Shown here piece after piece: positions 1 through 8,659 of a DNA stretch of 64,000 bases (within the stretch, counting starts at the first letter, position 1; the number at the start of each line of letters is the position of its first letter). The stretch spans positions 169,122 to 233,121 of the forward strand of contig NZ_BJYX01000004.1 in the NCBI RefSeq assembly GCF_007991735.1. Reading direction: 5' to 3'. The translations under genes and the position numbers were made by a program. The notes beneath the pieces were generated by a model. It did not search any database and had not been told where the DNA came from. It saw nothing but the letters and a program-made list of their open reading frames with translations. Origin of the DNA: Terrabacter aerolatus (GTDB taxonomy: Bacteria; Actinomycetota; Actinomycetes; Actinomycetales; Dermatophilaceae).

Positions 1-820
1 CGCCCATCGAGGTCCCGGAGTCGGTCCGCGACACGGCACGTGGGTCGTCGACCTCGCCACGCAGCACCCGCGACCACAGCGCGAAGACGAGCACGAGGAG
101 GGCGGCCGCCAGCGCCAGGCGCACCAGCCCGGTCCCGACCTCCCCGGCGGCGACGTCGCCGGGCGCAGCCCACGCCCACCCGAGCGGGGACCACGCGACG
201 ACCCGAGCGGTGGCCGTCGCCATCCCCCTCAGGTCGCCCCCGAGGTTGGCCACGAACGAGACCGCCGGCCCGACGACGACGAGGAGCAGCAGCCCGAGCA
301 CGGCGATGACGTCTCGGCCGCGACGGCTCGAGATCGCGTTCGTCATGACGGCCGAGACCCAGCGGCTCGTGGTGATGGCGGTCAGCAGACCGATGAACGT
401 CGACACGACGGCCACGAGGGTCGACGCCGGAGTGTGCGACCACGCGACCACGACGCCGGCCGAGAGCACCATCGAGGCGATGGAGGGCAGGCCGACGAGC
501 GCTGCCGCCACGAGCCCGACCGCCAGCTCCCGGTGCGGGACCGCGAAGGTGGCGAAGCGCCCGGGGTCGAGCGTCGGGTCGGAGCCGAACGAGAAGAGCG
601 GCACGACGGTCCAGAGGACGATGCCGGCCGCGCCGGCCAGCGGGAGGACGACACGCGCCGCGTCGAGCGACGCTCGGAAGGAGGCCAGGATGACGGCGAG
701 TCCGGCGACGAGGACCGCGAAGTAGACGATGCCGACGATCGCCCCGATCGCCTGGGCGCGACTGCGCCTGAAGATGTTGCGCAGCAGGGCGAGCTTCAGT
801 CGGACGAGGTGCGCAACCAC
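1..820 (-). CDS. ABC-2 type transporter permease (3' end cut off by window edge)
   Basis: Membrane partner of the ATPase encoded immediately upstream. I translated it by hand from a GTG at 820 that lies inside the last codons of the ATPase gene (25-bp overlap), so the two are translationally coupled. The protein opens VVAHLVRLKLALLRNIFRR and then runs through long hydrophobic stretches (for example AIVGIVYFAVLVAGLAVIL, VVVAWSHTP), with a small loop containing FGSDPTLDPGRF. No stop occurs before base 1, so about 273 residues are visible. The substrate is unknown; the family exports drugs, lipids or polysaccharide precursors. The call as an ABC-2 permease rests on topology and neighbour, not on a diagnostic motif. 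Confidence 0.75.
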   Translation of the reverse strand, partial: MVAHLVRLKLALLRNIFRRSRAQAIGAIVGIVYFAVLVAGLAVILASFRASLDAARVVLPLAGAAGIVLWTVVPLFSFGSDPTLDPGRFATFAVPHRELAVGLVAAALVGLPSIASMVLSAGVVVAWSHTPASTLVAVVSTFIGLLTAITTSRWVSAVMTNAISSRRGRDVIAVLGLLLLVVVGPAVSFVANLGGDLRGMATATARVVAWSPLGWAWAAPGDVAAGEVGTGLVRLALAAALLVLVFALWSRVLRGEVDDPRAVSRTDSGTSMG

Positions 821-1602
821 GACAGCCCCACCACCTCGGTCGACCCGCCGACGAGGTCGACGAAACGCTCCTCGAGCGAGCGCCCTGCCCTGACCGCGTC
901 GAGCTCACCCGCGGCGAGGACCAGCCCGTCGGAGATGACGGCGACGTGGGTGCAGATGCGCTCGACGAGGTCCATGACGTGGCTCGAGAGCACGACGGTG
1001 CCCCCGGACTCGACGAAGCCGGTGAGGATGCGGCGGATCGTCGCCGCCGAGATCGGGTCGACGGCCTCGAACGGCTCGTCGAGCACGAGGACCCGGGGGG
1101 CGTGGACGAGCGCCGAGGCGAGTGTCACCTTCTTCGTCATGCCGGCCGAGTAGTCGACGACGAGCTTGCCCTGGGCCTCCGTGAGACCGAGCGCGGCCAC
1201 GAGCTCGGCCGCCCGCTCCGACGCGAGCTCACGGGACAGGCCGCGGAGGAGCCCGGCATACGTGATCAGCTGGAGGCCGGTGAGCCGGTCGAAGAGCTTG
1301 AGCCCGTCGGGGAGCACGCCGACCAGTCGCTTGGTGGCGACGGGGTCGGACCACACGTCGCGGCCGAGGACGAACGCGTGGCCCGCGTCAGGACGCAGCA
1401 GGCCCGTGACCATCGACAGCGTCGTCGTCTTGCCTGCGCCGTTGGGGCCGACGAGCCCGAAGAACGAGCCGCGGGGCACGTCGAGGTCGATGCCCTTGAC
1501 CGCGATCAGGTCACCGAAGCGCTTGCCCAGGCCCCGCAGTGCGATGGCCGGCCCGCCCGTCGGACGCTGTTGCGGTACAGGCAGATCCGCGATGTCGCTC
1601 AT
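796..1602 (-). CDS. ABC transporter ATP-binding protein
   Basis: Cytoplasmic ATPase of an ABC-2 type exporter, 268 aa. Walker A GPNGAGKTT lies at residues 52-60, the signature is the degenerate YSAGMTKK, Walker B plus catalytic Glu is VLVLDEPFEAVD, and the H-loop is SSHVMD. It overlaps the downstream permease gene, a standard two-gene exporter arrangement. The start ATG is followed by a Pro-rich 18-residue lead before the ABC fold. The degenerate signature (SAG in place of SGG) is seen in several drug/bacitracin-type exporters, but the substrate cannot be deduced. Confidence 0.9.
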   Translation of the reverse strand: MSDIADLPVPQQRPTGGPAIALRGLGKRFGDLIAVKGIDLDVPRGSFFGLVGPNGAGKTTTLSMVTGLLRPDAGHAFVLGRDVWSDPVATKRLVGVLPDGLKLFDRLTGLQLITYAGLLRGLSRELASERAAELVAALGLTEAQGKLVVDYSAGMTKKVTLASALVHAPRVLVLDEPFEAVDPISAATIRRILTGFVESGGTVVLSSHVMDLVERICTHVAVISDGLVLAAGELDAVRAGRSLEERFVDLVGGSTEVVGLSWLRTSSD

Positions 1603-1624
1603 GCCACTCCCCCGAGCTCGAGCG

Positions 1625-2278
1625 TCAGAACGTCGCTGACTCGGCGTCGCGCAGCGGGACGTACGTCAGGCCCTCGACACCGGAGAACTGCTCGATGTGG
1701 CCGGAGTACATCCGGTGCCCGACCTCGCTGAGCAGCGCGTCGTGGATCGGGATGAAGGTGCGTGGTGCGATGCGGCCGACGAACGCGATGGAGTCACGGC
1801 TCGCGGCCCACGGGGCGCTGAGCGGGTGGGCCAGCACGTCGACCGGGCCGGGCTCCCCGTCGTAGGCGTCACCGGGGTGAAAGAGCGAGGGCTCGCCCTC
1901 GGCTCGCAGCACGACCCCGACGTTGGGGATGCGCGGCATCGCCGCGTGGTTGAACGCGTGGAGCTCACCGACCGGCGTCACCACCACGTCACCCACGGTG
2001 AAGTCCTCGCCCTGGCGGGACGGCACCGCGGCCAGCCCCTCGGCGCGCAGCTTCTCCGCGGTGAGCGGGTCGGTGTGGACCGTGGCCCCGGGGTTCGACC
2101 GCAGCAGGGCGCTGACCCGCTCGGGGTCGAAGTGGTCGGCGTGGTTGTGGGTCACGAGGACGGCGTCGAGCCCGGTGAGCTCGTCGAACCCCGACGAGAA
2201 GCTGCCCGGGTCGATGAGGATGCGGCGGTCAGCGGCCTCGACGAGGAGGCAGGCATGGCCGAGGTGAGTCACGCGCAT
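1625..2278 (-). CDS. MBL-fold metallo-hydrolase (UlaG-like)
   Basis: A 217-aa metallo-beta-lactamase-fold protein. The metal-binding motif THNHADHFD gives H44, H46, D48 and H49; further ligands are likely the His of VGELHAFNH, the HPGDAYDG motif and the final FIPIHDA His. The size and the compact LGHACLLVE N-terminus fit the UlaG-like or predicted Zn-dependent hydrolase branch rather than true beta-lactamases. It ends 22 bp upstream of the ABC ATPase start, so cotranscription is possible. Substrate unknown. Confidence 0.85.
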   Translation of the reverse strand: MRVTHLGHACLLVEAADRRILIDPGSFSSGFDELTGLDAVLVTHNHADHFDPERVSALLRSNPGATVHTDPLTAEKLRAEGLAAVPSRQGEDFTVGDVVVTPVGELHAFNHAAMPRIPNVGVVLRAEGEPSLFHPGDAYDGEPGPVDVLAHPLSAPWAASRDSIAFVGRIAPRTFIPIHDALLSEVGHRMYSGHIEQFSGVEGLTYVPLRDAESATF

Positions 2279-2461
2279 GGCACCACCTAACCACGCTGCG
2301 GACGGCGCAGGCCGGACGACAGACTCACCACAGGACGGTGTTTCGGTGGGAGCGGGGTGGGAGCCACGGGTGGGTCGTCACGTACTGGGTGCTCGTGGCC
2401 GACGTCGTCGCGCTCGTCGTCGACGTGCGCGACGCCCCGCGCCGCTGGGGTCGATGCCGTG

Positions 2462-2857
2462 TCACGTGTCGGCGCGGGCCATCGTGGACGCGTACATCCC
2501 GATCTTGACGTCGATGGCCTCGAGGTGCTCGTGCACCTCGGCGAGCTGAGCGAGCACCCGCGCACGGTGGGTCTGGAGGAGCGCCAGCCGCTCGGCCTCG
2601 TTCCCGGCGCCCTGGCGGCACAACGCGGCATACGCCTTGACCTCGCGGATCGACATGCCCGTGGCACGCAGGCGCGTCAGCATCGTGACCCAGGTCAGGT
2701 CACGGTCGGTGTAGACGCGGTGCCCGGAGGTCGTGCGGCCCACGCTGCGCAGCATGAGCCCGTCCCTCTCGTAGTAGCGCAGCGTGTGCGGGGTCAGGCC
2801 GGTGCGCTCGGCGGCCTCGGCGATGGTCATTCCCTCGACCGGTGCGGTGACAGTCAC
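2462..2857 (-). CDS. MerR-family transcriptional regulator
   Basis: DNA-binding regulator of 131 aa with an N-terminal MerR winged helix (MTIAEAAERTGLTPHTLRYYERDGL, then SGHRVYTDRDLTWV) and a C-terminal coiled coil with LAQLAEVHEHLEAIDVKI. I prefer the GTG at 2857 over the upstream GTG at 2884. The upstream one lies inside a MerR-type operator, and 2857 sits about 7 bp after the -10 element, so the mRNA would be leaderless. The only effector-region Cys, in ALCRQG, does not identify an inducer. No obvious target gene lies beside it except itself. Confidence 0.85.
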   Translation of the reverse strand: MTVTAPVEGMTIAEAAERTGLTPHTLRYYERDGLMLRSVGRTTSGHRVYTDRDLTWVTMLTRLRATGMSIREVKAYAALCRQGAGNEAERLALLQTHRARVLAQLAEVHEHLEAIDVKIGMYASTMARADT

Positions 2858-2863
2858 CCGCCC

Positions 2864-2894
2864 ATGGTCGGCCTTGGAGTGCACTCGAAGTCAA
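2864..2894 (-). promoter_or_regulatory. Autoregulatory MerR promoter and operator
   Basis: On the minus strand a -35 TTGACT (2894-2889) and a -10-like GACCAT (2869-2864) are separated by 19 bp, the stretched spacing typical of MerR-regulated promoters. The spacer overlaps an 18-bp dyad (2873-2890), CTTGGAGTGCACTCGAAG on the plus strand, perfect but for one symmetric pair. The layout matches MerR-class autoregulation. Confidence 0.65.
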
Positions 2895-3250
2895 GCCGGC
2901 GGCGAGGACTCGCGCCCGCGCCGGCCCGGGCCCCCGGGACAGGTCGAGCCTCGGGTGCGGCGCTGCCCGCGCCGGCCGGGACGGCCGACGGACGCGCTCA
3001 GCCGGTGCTGCGCCGCCGGCCACGTCCAGCACTCGCACGACGCGACAGGCGGGGTCACGGACGGGCGCGAGCTGCAGGTCGGTTCCGGCACGGGAGGCTC
3101 CTCTCGACGATCACTCGACGGCAGCCGGCCACGTGGCGGGATCCCGGTCACGACACCGGCAGCGGCAACGGCAACGGGGCCTTCCGGGAGGACGGCACGT
3201 GGTGGCGCCCTGGTAACGAGGTCGAGCCGCCCCGGGTCATGCGCCGCACC
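2895..3250. other. About 350 bp without a convincing gene
   Basis: No frame in this stretch has both a good start and coding character. On the minus strand one frame reads RVVRVLDVAGGA, which resembles motif I of a SAM methyltransferase, but it runs straight into Arg/Pro-rich nonsense and has no start with a ribosome-binding site. It may be a relic or chance. No hairpin terminator was seen. Confidence 0.4.
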
Positions 3251-4528
3251 TCAGCGTGGAGTGTGATCCGCCTGACGTCCGCGACCGTGCCGGCGCAGAC
3301 GCGCCCAGACGGGTGACGAGGTCGGGGGCAGGCGCAGCGCTCCGGTGTCGCTGGGCACCACGGCGGAGTCCCGAGCTGACTCGAGCTCGCCGATCGCCCG
3401 GAGGGAGTCGCTGATGAGGGAACCGTAGACCGGCCACTCGTCGGGGTCGTCGAGCGGAGTCGTGCGCACCTCCTCCCTCAGCTTCGTCAGGACGCGGGAC
3501 GCCTTGGCGATGCCGGCGTCGAACGCGGCCGCGGCGGCGTCGTCGTGGCGCCCGAACTGGGACACGGCCTCGGCCAGTCCCGAGAGGGCGTCGGCGTACT
3601 CGACGAGGAACGACTCCGACGGCGTCGGCTGGTGCCGGCTCTCGTCGGCGGCGTCGACGAGCGTCCGCGCGATCCCCGTCGCCTGCCACAGGGTGCGGCG
3701 CAGCGTGGTCACCGTGTGCTCGTAGCCCTCCCAGTCGACGTCGGCCGGTCGGATGTTGTCGCGCAGGTTGAAGCGCATGCTCTCCCGGCCGGTGCGGATG
3801 TCCTCGAGCACGAACGGCGCCCGGTCCGCGATCTCGCTCCCGCGGCGGTACCACCGGTTGGCGGACCTGGTGTCCCAGTCACCTCTCAGTCCCTCGGCCA
3901 TCTCGTCGAGGAGCTCGCGGACCTGCCGGGCCAGCGCCGAGACCCGCTGGCGGGGCTTGGTCAGGTGCAGGGGGGCGAGGACGATCGCGTTGGTGGCCAC
4001 GCCGATGACGCCGCCCGCGATCGTCTCGACGATGGTGAGGTAGGTGAACTGCGCGTTCGTCCCCTTGGCGGTGATGAGCGACAGCAGCACCATAGCGGGG
4101 ACCTGGATCCCGTGGTCGCCGAGCCGGGACCAGCGCCCGATGACGAGGGCGACGAGGATGACGCCGAACATCGTCCACCAGTAGACGCCGAAGACGGTCG
4201 CGACGACCCAGGCGACGCTGAGGCCGAGGACGACCGCCGCGATGCGCTGCGCGCTCGCCGACAGGGACCTCACCATCGTGCGGTCGACGACGAGGAGCGC
4301 CGCCATCGGCGCGTAGAACGGTACCGGGCTGTGCAGCAGCCGGACGGCGAACTGCCAGGCGAGCACGGTGGCGACGGCGGCCTTGACGAGCAGGAGGAGG
4401 GCGTCGCGCTCGGGTCCGGCCTGACGCATCGCCCGACCCAGCGCATGGATGCGCTGTCTCGTGTCGTCCTGCCACTGGCTCACGAGCCGCCGCCCCCGCA
4501 CGATGCCGACCCGTCGAGCGGGGCGCAT
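3251..4528 (-). CDS. FUSC / aromatic-acid-exporter family membrane protein
   Basis: A 425-aa protein whose N-terminal half holds about six membrane spans (DALLLLVKAAVATVLAWQF, YAPMAALLVV, AAVVLGLSVAWVVATVFG, WWTMFGVILVALVIG, VPAMVLLSLI, VETIAGGVIGVATNAIVLA). These precede a long cytoplasmic helical domain with many acidic and basic residues (ALARQVRELLDEMAEGL onward). This is the layout of the ArAE_1/FUSC exporter group. A plausible SD (GGGAGA) sits 8 bp before the ATG. Substrate unknown. A second, larger FUSC protein is encoded at 49.9-52.1 kb. Confidence 0.8.
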   Translation of the reverse strand: MRPARRVGIVRGRRLVSQWQDDTRQRIHALGRAMRQAGPERDALLLLVKAAVATVLAWQFAVRLLHSPVPFYAPMAALLVVDRTMVRSLSASAQRIAAVVLGLSVAWVVATVFGVYWWTMFGVILVALVIGRWSRLGDHGIQVPAMVLLSLITAKGTNAQFTYLTIVETIAGGVIGVATNAIVLAPLHLTKPRQRVSALARQVRELLDEMAEGLRGDWDTRSANRWYRRGSEIADRAPFVLEDIRTGRESMRFNLRDNIRPADVDWEGYEHTVTTLRRTLWQATGIARTLVDAADESRHQPTPSESFLVEYADALSGLAEAVSQFGRHDDAAAAAFDAGIAKASRVLTKLREEVRTTPLDDPDEWPVYGSLISDSLRAIGELESARDSAVVPSDTGALRLPPTSSPVWARLRRHGRGRQADHTPR

Positions 4529-4566
4529 GCCGCGTCTCCCACGTGCCCAGCCTAGGCCCGTGGCGC

Positions 4567-5676
4567 TCAGACCGACCGCCGCTCGGCTGCCTCGGCGGCC
4601 GCACGCCGGTCCACGTCGTCCATGGCTCGCGTGTCACGCGGCTCGGCGAAGGGTTCGAGGTCCTCGGGCACGCCCTGGGCGATGGCCCGGCTGCGGTCGA
4701 GCTCGGCGTTGACCTCGGCGCCGAGCAGGATCGCGATGTTCGTCAGCCACAGCCAGACGAGGAAGACGACGACACCGGCCAGCGAGCCGTAGGTCTTGTT
4801 GTACGACGAGAAGAAGGCCACGTAGACGGCGAAGAGTCCCGAGACGACGAGCCAGATGACGACGGCGATGACGCCACCGGGGCTGACCCACTTCACCCCG
4901 CCCTGCTTCGCGTTGGGGCTCGCCCAGAAGAGCACCGCGAAGAGGACCGACACGAGCACGAGCAGGACCGGCCACTTGAGCACCCCCCAGACGAGCAGCG
5001 AGGTGTCGCCGGCGCCGACGAGACCGCCGACCTGCTGGGCGACCGGGCCGCTGACCACGACGATGACGGCGCTGATGATCATGACGACGACCGCGAAGAG
5101 GGTCACTCCCACCCGGATCGGCACGGTCTTCCAGATCGGGCGGCCCTCGGGGATGTCGTAGATGACGTTCGAGGCGCGCATGAACGCGGAGACGTAGCCC
5201 GACGCCGACCACAGTGCCACGAGCAGGCCGAGGACCGCTCCGAGTCCGGCGCCGGTCCGGTTGGCCTGCGCCTGGGCGATGAGGGTCCGCACGAAGTCCG
5301 CGCTCGAGCCGGGGGCGATGGCCTGGACCTGGCTGACCACCTGCGAGGTGGCGTCCCGGCCGAGCAGGCCGAGCGCGGCGACGAGCACGACGAGCGCCGG
5401 TGCGATGGACAGCAGTCCGTAGTACGTCAGCGAGGCGGCCAGGTCGGTCAGGTTGTCCCGCTTGAACTCGGCGCGCGCCCGCTTGAGCACGGCGACGAGC
5501 GACGCCCGCGGCAGGTCGGTCGGGCTCTCGGGTTCCGCGTCCGGGGCCGCCCCGTCCCGGCGGGGTCCGCGCTGCTCCCGGTGCCCAGGGTGCTGCTCGC
5601 TGTGGCGGCCGACATCGTCCGTCGTCTCCAGGGGATCGCGGACCGAGTCGCGCGCGTGGTCGTCTGCTGCTGCCAT
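4567..5676 (-). CDS. YihY/BrkB-family inner-membrane protein
   Basis: A 369-aa integral membrane protein of the YihY/virulence factor BrkB family. After a charged 60-residue cytoplasmic N-terminus comes the family start FKRDNLTDLAASLTYYGLLS. Six spans follow, including a LWSASGYVSAFMRASN segment, WASPNAKQGG, and a last helix GVVVFLVWLWLTNIAILLGA followed by EVNAELDR. Length and motifs are normal for the family. Its molecular function is not established. It precedes the FUSC gene by 38 bp on the same strand, so the two may be cotranscribed. Confidence 0.88.
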   Translation of the reverse strand: MAAADDHARDSVRDPLETTDDVGRHSEQHPGHREQRGPRRDGAAPDAEPESPTDLPRASLVAVLKRARAEFKRDNLTDLAASLTYYGLLSIAPALVVLVAALGLLGRDATSQVVSQVQAIAPGSSADFVRTLIAQAQANRTGAGLGAVLGLLVALWSASGYVSAFMRASNVIYDIPEGRPIWKTVPIRVGVTLFAVVVMIISAVIVVVSGPVAQQVGGLVGAGDTSLLVWGVLKWPVLLVLVSVLFAVLFWASPNAKQGGVKWVSPGGVIAVVIWLVVSGLFAVYVAFFSSYNKTYGSLAGVVVFLVWLWLTNIAILLGAEVNAELDRSRAIAQGVPEDLEPFAEPRDTRAMDDVDRRAAAEAAERRSV

Positions 5677-5926
5677 GCCCCACGCGTACCCAGTGGGCTG
5701 TGCGCCCGCACCGAGACGTGACCGGGACGGGGCCGGGACGGGGCCGGGTCACCGGGACCCCGGCGGCAGTGGCAGCATGGGGCGCCGGTCTGGGTACGAG
5801 CCACCCGGGCGCCGACTCCTGCGCGACGGTCGGCAGAGACGACCCGACGACCTGACGACCGCGCCCGCGGCGGTGAGAGCCGTGCGGACCAGAGGCAACC
5901 CGAGCACGCTCCGGAGGGAGTCGAGG

Positions 5927-7654
5927 ATGGTGGACGAGCAGCCGGTCCTCATCGCTGCGCGCTACCGGTTGATGAACCGGATCGGCGCCGGCGGGATGGG
6001 CCACGTGTGGCTGGCCTGGGACGAGCGCCTCAACCGCGCCGTGGCCGTCAAGCAGCTGCACTCGCCCGTCGGCCTCCCCGAGGACGAGGCCCGCGTCGCG
6101 CAGGACCGCGCCATGCGCGAGGCGCGCATCACGGCGCGGCTGCACCACCCCAACGCCGTGCCCGTCTTCGACGTCGTGGACCACGACGGCGCCCCCTGCC
6201 TGGTCATGCAGTACCTCCCGTCCCGCAGCCTCCAGGCGGTGCTCACCGAGCGGGGACCGCTCCCGGCGCGTGAGGTGGCGAAGGTCGGTGCGGAGCTGGC
6301 GTCCGCCCTCGCAGCAGCGCACCGCGCGGACATCGTCCACCGGGACGTCAAGCCCGGCAACGTCCTCATCGCCGACGACGGCACGGCCCGCATCACCGAC
6401 TTCGGCATCTCGCACGCACTCGGTGACGCGTCCCTGACCTCGACGGGGATGGTCACCGGCACGCCCGCCTACCTCGCGCCGGAGGTGGCGCGCGGCACCT
6501 CGTCGAGCGCCGCGTCCGACGTGTTCTCCCTCGGCGCGACGCTCTACGCCGCCGTCGAGGGAGCGCCGCCCTTCGGCACGGGCGACAACGCCATGGCGCT
6601 GCTGCACCGGGTCGCCTCCGGGTCCATCACGCCACCCTCGGACGGACCGCTGGCCGGCGTCCTCGGCGCCATGCTGGCGGCCGACCCCGCGGACCGACCG
6701 TCGATGCGGGACGTGTCGGCCGAGCTCGCCGAGATCGCCGCGACCGGCGGCCCCGGAGCGGCCACGGGCGCACCGGCAGGTCGCCCCGACCGCACCCGGG
6801 TGCTCCCGGCGGCCGGTGCGGCGGCGCTCCCCGCGCCATCCCCCGGCGCCGGCGGCCCGGCCCCGTCCCCCGCGACGGGCGACGGGGGTGGACCCCGGGC
6901 CGTCCAGGGCCCCCCGACGCGACCCACGACGCCCCTGGTCCCGGCGGCCACGGCCGACGACACGGCATACGCCCGCCCGTCGGGCGCCACGACCCCGCCC
7001 GCCACGCCCGGAACCCCCGCGGCCCGTGACGATGCGCGCCGGCGCGGGCGTGGGCTCGTGCTGCTCGTCGGGCTGGTCGCCCTCGTCGGCCTCGGCTTCG
7101 TCGTGTGGGCGCTGCAGGGCGACGGTGCCGCCCCCAGCGGACAGGCAGCCCGTCCCCCGGCGACGTCGGTCGCCACGCCACGGGCGAGCACGGCGGCGCC
7201 CAGCACGTCGACCGCCCCACGGCCGTCGCCGTCCACGAGCCCCACGAGCCGGCCCACGGCCTCGAGACCGACCACGAGGCCGACCACGACGCCTGCGCCG
7301 CCCACCTCGTCCGCGCCACCGGCCGGCACGAGCGCGGCCGACCTGACGCGCGCCGTGCGCGACTACTACGCCCTGCTGCCCGGCAACACCGCCGCCGGCT
7401 GGGCGCGACTGACCGACCACTACCGGTCGACCACTGCCGGGAGCCGCTCGACCTATGACCGCTTCTGGGCCTCGGTCGACTCGGTCCAGGTCACCCAGGC
7501 CACCGGGTCTGCTCCGGGCTCGGTCGTGGCCACGCTCCGATACGCCTTCTCCGACGGCCGGCGCTTCGAGGAACGGACCTCCTACACCCTCGTCGAGGAC
7601 GGCGGCATCCTCAAGATCGACCGTTCGTCGGTGCTCAGCAGCCGCCAGCTCTGA
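5927..7654 (+). CDS. Receptor-type Ser/Thr protein kinase (PknB-like)
   Basis: A 575-aa transmembrane kinase. The kinase domain has a glycine loop GAGGMG at about residues 20-25, the ATP Lys in VAVKQL (K42), the catalytic loop HRDVKPGN at 138-145, DFG at 158-160 and APE at 184-186, with Thr/Ser in the activation loop (SLTSTGMVTGT). A Pro/Ala-rich linker leads to one membrane span (LVLLVGLVALVGLGFVVWAL). After a Thr/Ser/Pro stalk, a roughly 100-aa extracytoplasmic NTF2-like domain (DLTRAVRDYYALLPGNTAAGW) ends the protein. The start ATG has GGAGGG 8 bp upstream; longer upstream reading frames are not credible. It is divergent from the YihY gene. No PASTA repeats are present, so the ligand is unknown. 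Confidence 0.92.
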   Translation: MVDEQPVLIAARYRLMNRIGAGGMGHVWLAWDERLNRAVAVKQLHSPVGLPEDEARVAQDRAMREARITARLHHPNAVPVFDVVDHDGAPCLVMQYLPSRSLQAVLTERGPLPAREVAKVGAELASALAAAHRADIVHRDVKPGNVLIADDGTARITDFGISHALGDASLTSTGMVTGTPAYLAPEVARGTSSSAASDVFSLGATLYAAVEGAPPFGTGDNAMALLHRVASGSITPPSDGPLAGVLGAMLAADPADRPSMRDVSAELAEIAATGGPGAATGAPAGRPDRTRVLPAAGAAALPAPSPGAGGPAPSPATGDGGGPRAVQGPPTRPTTPLVPAATADDTAYARPSGATTPPATPGTPAARDDARRRGRGLVLLVGLVALVGLGFVVWALQGDGAAPSGQAARPPATSVATPRASTAAPSTSTAPRPSPSTSPTSRPTASRPTTRPTTTPAPPTSSAPPAGTSAADLTRAVRDYYALLPGNTAAGWARLTDHYRSTTAGSRSTYDRFWASVDSVQVTQATGSAPGSVVATLRYAFSDGRRFEERTSYTLVEDGGILKIDRSSVLSSRQL

Positions 7655-7801
7655 CCCGGGCGTCATCCGCGCCCAGGCACCGGACGCGTCCGCGCGGACC
7701 TCGCTCGAGCCCCCACCGGCCGCGTTCGGGTGGCCATGCCCTCAGATCATTGGGGCGGGGCGCCGCGGCCGGCGGGGTGCTCGTGTGATGCGGGTGGTCC
7801 G

Positions 7802-7820
7802 GTGACGGTCAGACCGTCAC
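7802..7820. repeat. Perfect 9-bp inverted repeat
   Basis: GTGACGGTC, one central A, then GACCGTCAC. Read as RNA this gives a 7-bp stem with a 5-nt loop; no T-run follows. It lies between the convergent kinase and downstream genes and overlaps the stop of the small minus-strand ORF. It could be a terminator or a protein-binding dyad. Confidence 0.5.
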
Positions 7821-7999
7821 GGGCAACGCCACATGACCAGTGAACGCGTGGAGTGCCCCGCGCGGTTCCGCGACGCACCGACGGGAGCGACGACGCTGGT
7901 GGTGCAGGCCTGCACGAGGCGCTCGAGCATCGCTGCTCGCTCGGTGCCCGTCATCACGGTCGCGCTGGTCTCGTCGTCGCCCGGCGTCATTGCGCTCAT
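7817..7999 (-). CDS. Putative 60-aa small protein
   Basis: Unrecognised small ORF. Support: the ATG at 7999 is preceded at normal distance by a GGGAG ribosome-binding site, the codons are GC-rich at the third position, and the middle (GTERAAMLERLVQACTTSVV) looks like an amphipathic helix. It sits alone between convergent genes, with an 11-bp-phased direct repeat about 110 bp upstream and an inverted repeat at its stop. Two Cys residues are present (QACTT, WRCP). It could be a regulatory small protein or a chance ORF. Confidence 0.35.
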   Translation of the reverse strand: MSAMTPGDDETSATVMTGTERAAMLERLVQACTTSVVAPVGASRNRAGHSTRSLVMWRCP

Positions 8000-8104
8000 C
8001 GAGGTCTCCCTGGTCGTAGCACCCGGCTCAACCCAGTGGCCGGTGTCCCGGGAACAGGTGTACCAGTCCGGTTCGATCGATTCATCCCCAATGCCCGATT
8101 TCTG

Positions 8105-8124
8105 CAAGAAAGTCTCAAGAAAGT
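8105..8124. repeat. Direct repeat CAAGAAAGT x2, 11-bp period
   Basis: CAAGAAAGT at 8105-8113 and 8116-8124, separated by CT, in an AT-rich pocket of otherwise GC-rich intergenic DNA. One-turn spacing is the pattern bound by OmpR/PhoB-type and SARP-type activators. It lies upstream of the small minus-strand ORF. Confidence 0.5.
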
Positions 8125-8171
8125 TGCAAGGGACGACAAGCGGAGGCCCTCGTGGCGACCGGGAGAGGGAG

Positions 8172-8648
8172 TCACATCCGGGCGGCTCCGTCGCGCACGG
8201 CCTCCCTGATCCGGTTGTACGTGCCGCACCGACAGACGTTGCGTATGCCGTCCAGGTCGTCATCGGTGATCTGGCGGCCCCCGGCCTGCACCTGGTGCAC
8301 GAGCGCGACCGCGGCCATGATCTGGCCGGGCTGGCAGTAGCCGCACTGGGCGACGTCGCGCTCCAGCCACGCCTCCTGCATGGGGTGCAGGTCGGCGCCG
8401 ACCGTGTCGGGCAGCCCCTCGATGGTCGTGATCTCGTCGTCGGGGCCGACGTCCTTGACCTGGACCGAGCACGGGTTGAAGGCCTTGCCGTTGATGTGCG
8501 AGGTGCAGGCCTTGCAGACGTTGATCCCGCACCCGTACTTGGGCCCGGTGATGCCGAGGACGTCGCGCAGGACCCAGAGGAGCCTGACGTCGTCGGCGAC
8601 GTCGACGGTGACGGCCTCGCCGTTCACCCGGAAGGTGTGCTGTGCCAT
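8172..8648 (-). CDS. (2Fe-2S)-binding subunit of molybdenum hydroxylase (IorA-like)
   Basis: Electron-transfer subunit, 158 aa, carrying two [2Fe-2S] clusters of the xanthine oxidase family. The N-terminal plant-ferredoxin cluster uses CGINVCKAC plus a Cys in NPC. The C-terminal cluster uses CGYCQPGQ and CRCGTY. It passes electrons from the molybdenum subunit encoded just upstream (11-bp gap). With no FAD subunit nearby, the pair resembles isoquinoline 1-oxidoreductase-type two-subunit enzymes that donate to a membrane or external acceptor. Its real substrate is unknown. Confidence 0.9.
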   Translation of the reverse strand: MAQHTFRVNGEAVTVDVADDVRLLWVLRDVLGITGPKYGCGINVCKACTSHINGKAFNPCSVQVKDVGPDDEITTIEGLPDTVGADLHPMQEAWLERDVAQCGYCQPGQIMAAVALVHQVQAGGRQITDDDLDGIRNVCRCGTYNRIREAVRDGAARM

Positions 8649-8659
8649 GGGGATGCTCC

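Noticed and set aside
2338..2508. 56-codon GTG frame with a hydrophobic start (VVTYWVLVADVVALVVDV)
   Set aside because: It runs into the 3' end of the merR gene, has no ribosome-binding site and degrades to Arg/Cys-rich sequence. It may be a relic but cannot be supported.
4634..7666. 1010-codon minus-strand open frame
   Set aside because: It is the antisense shadow of the kinase gene merging with another frame of the YihY gene; composition is Arg/Gly-rich with no fold.
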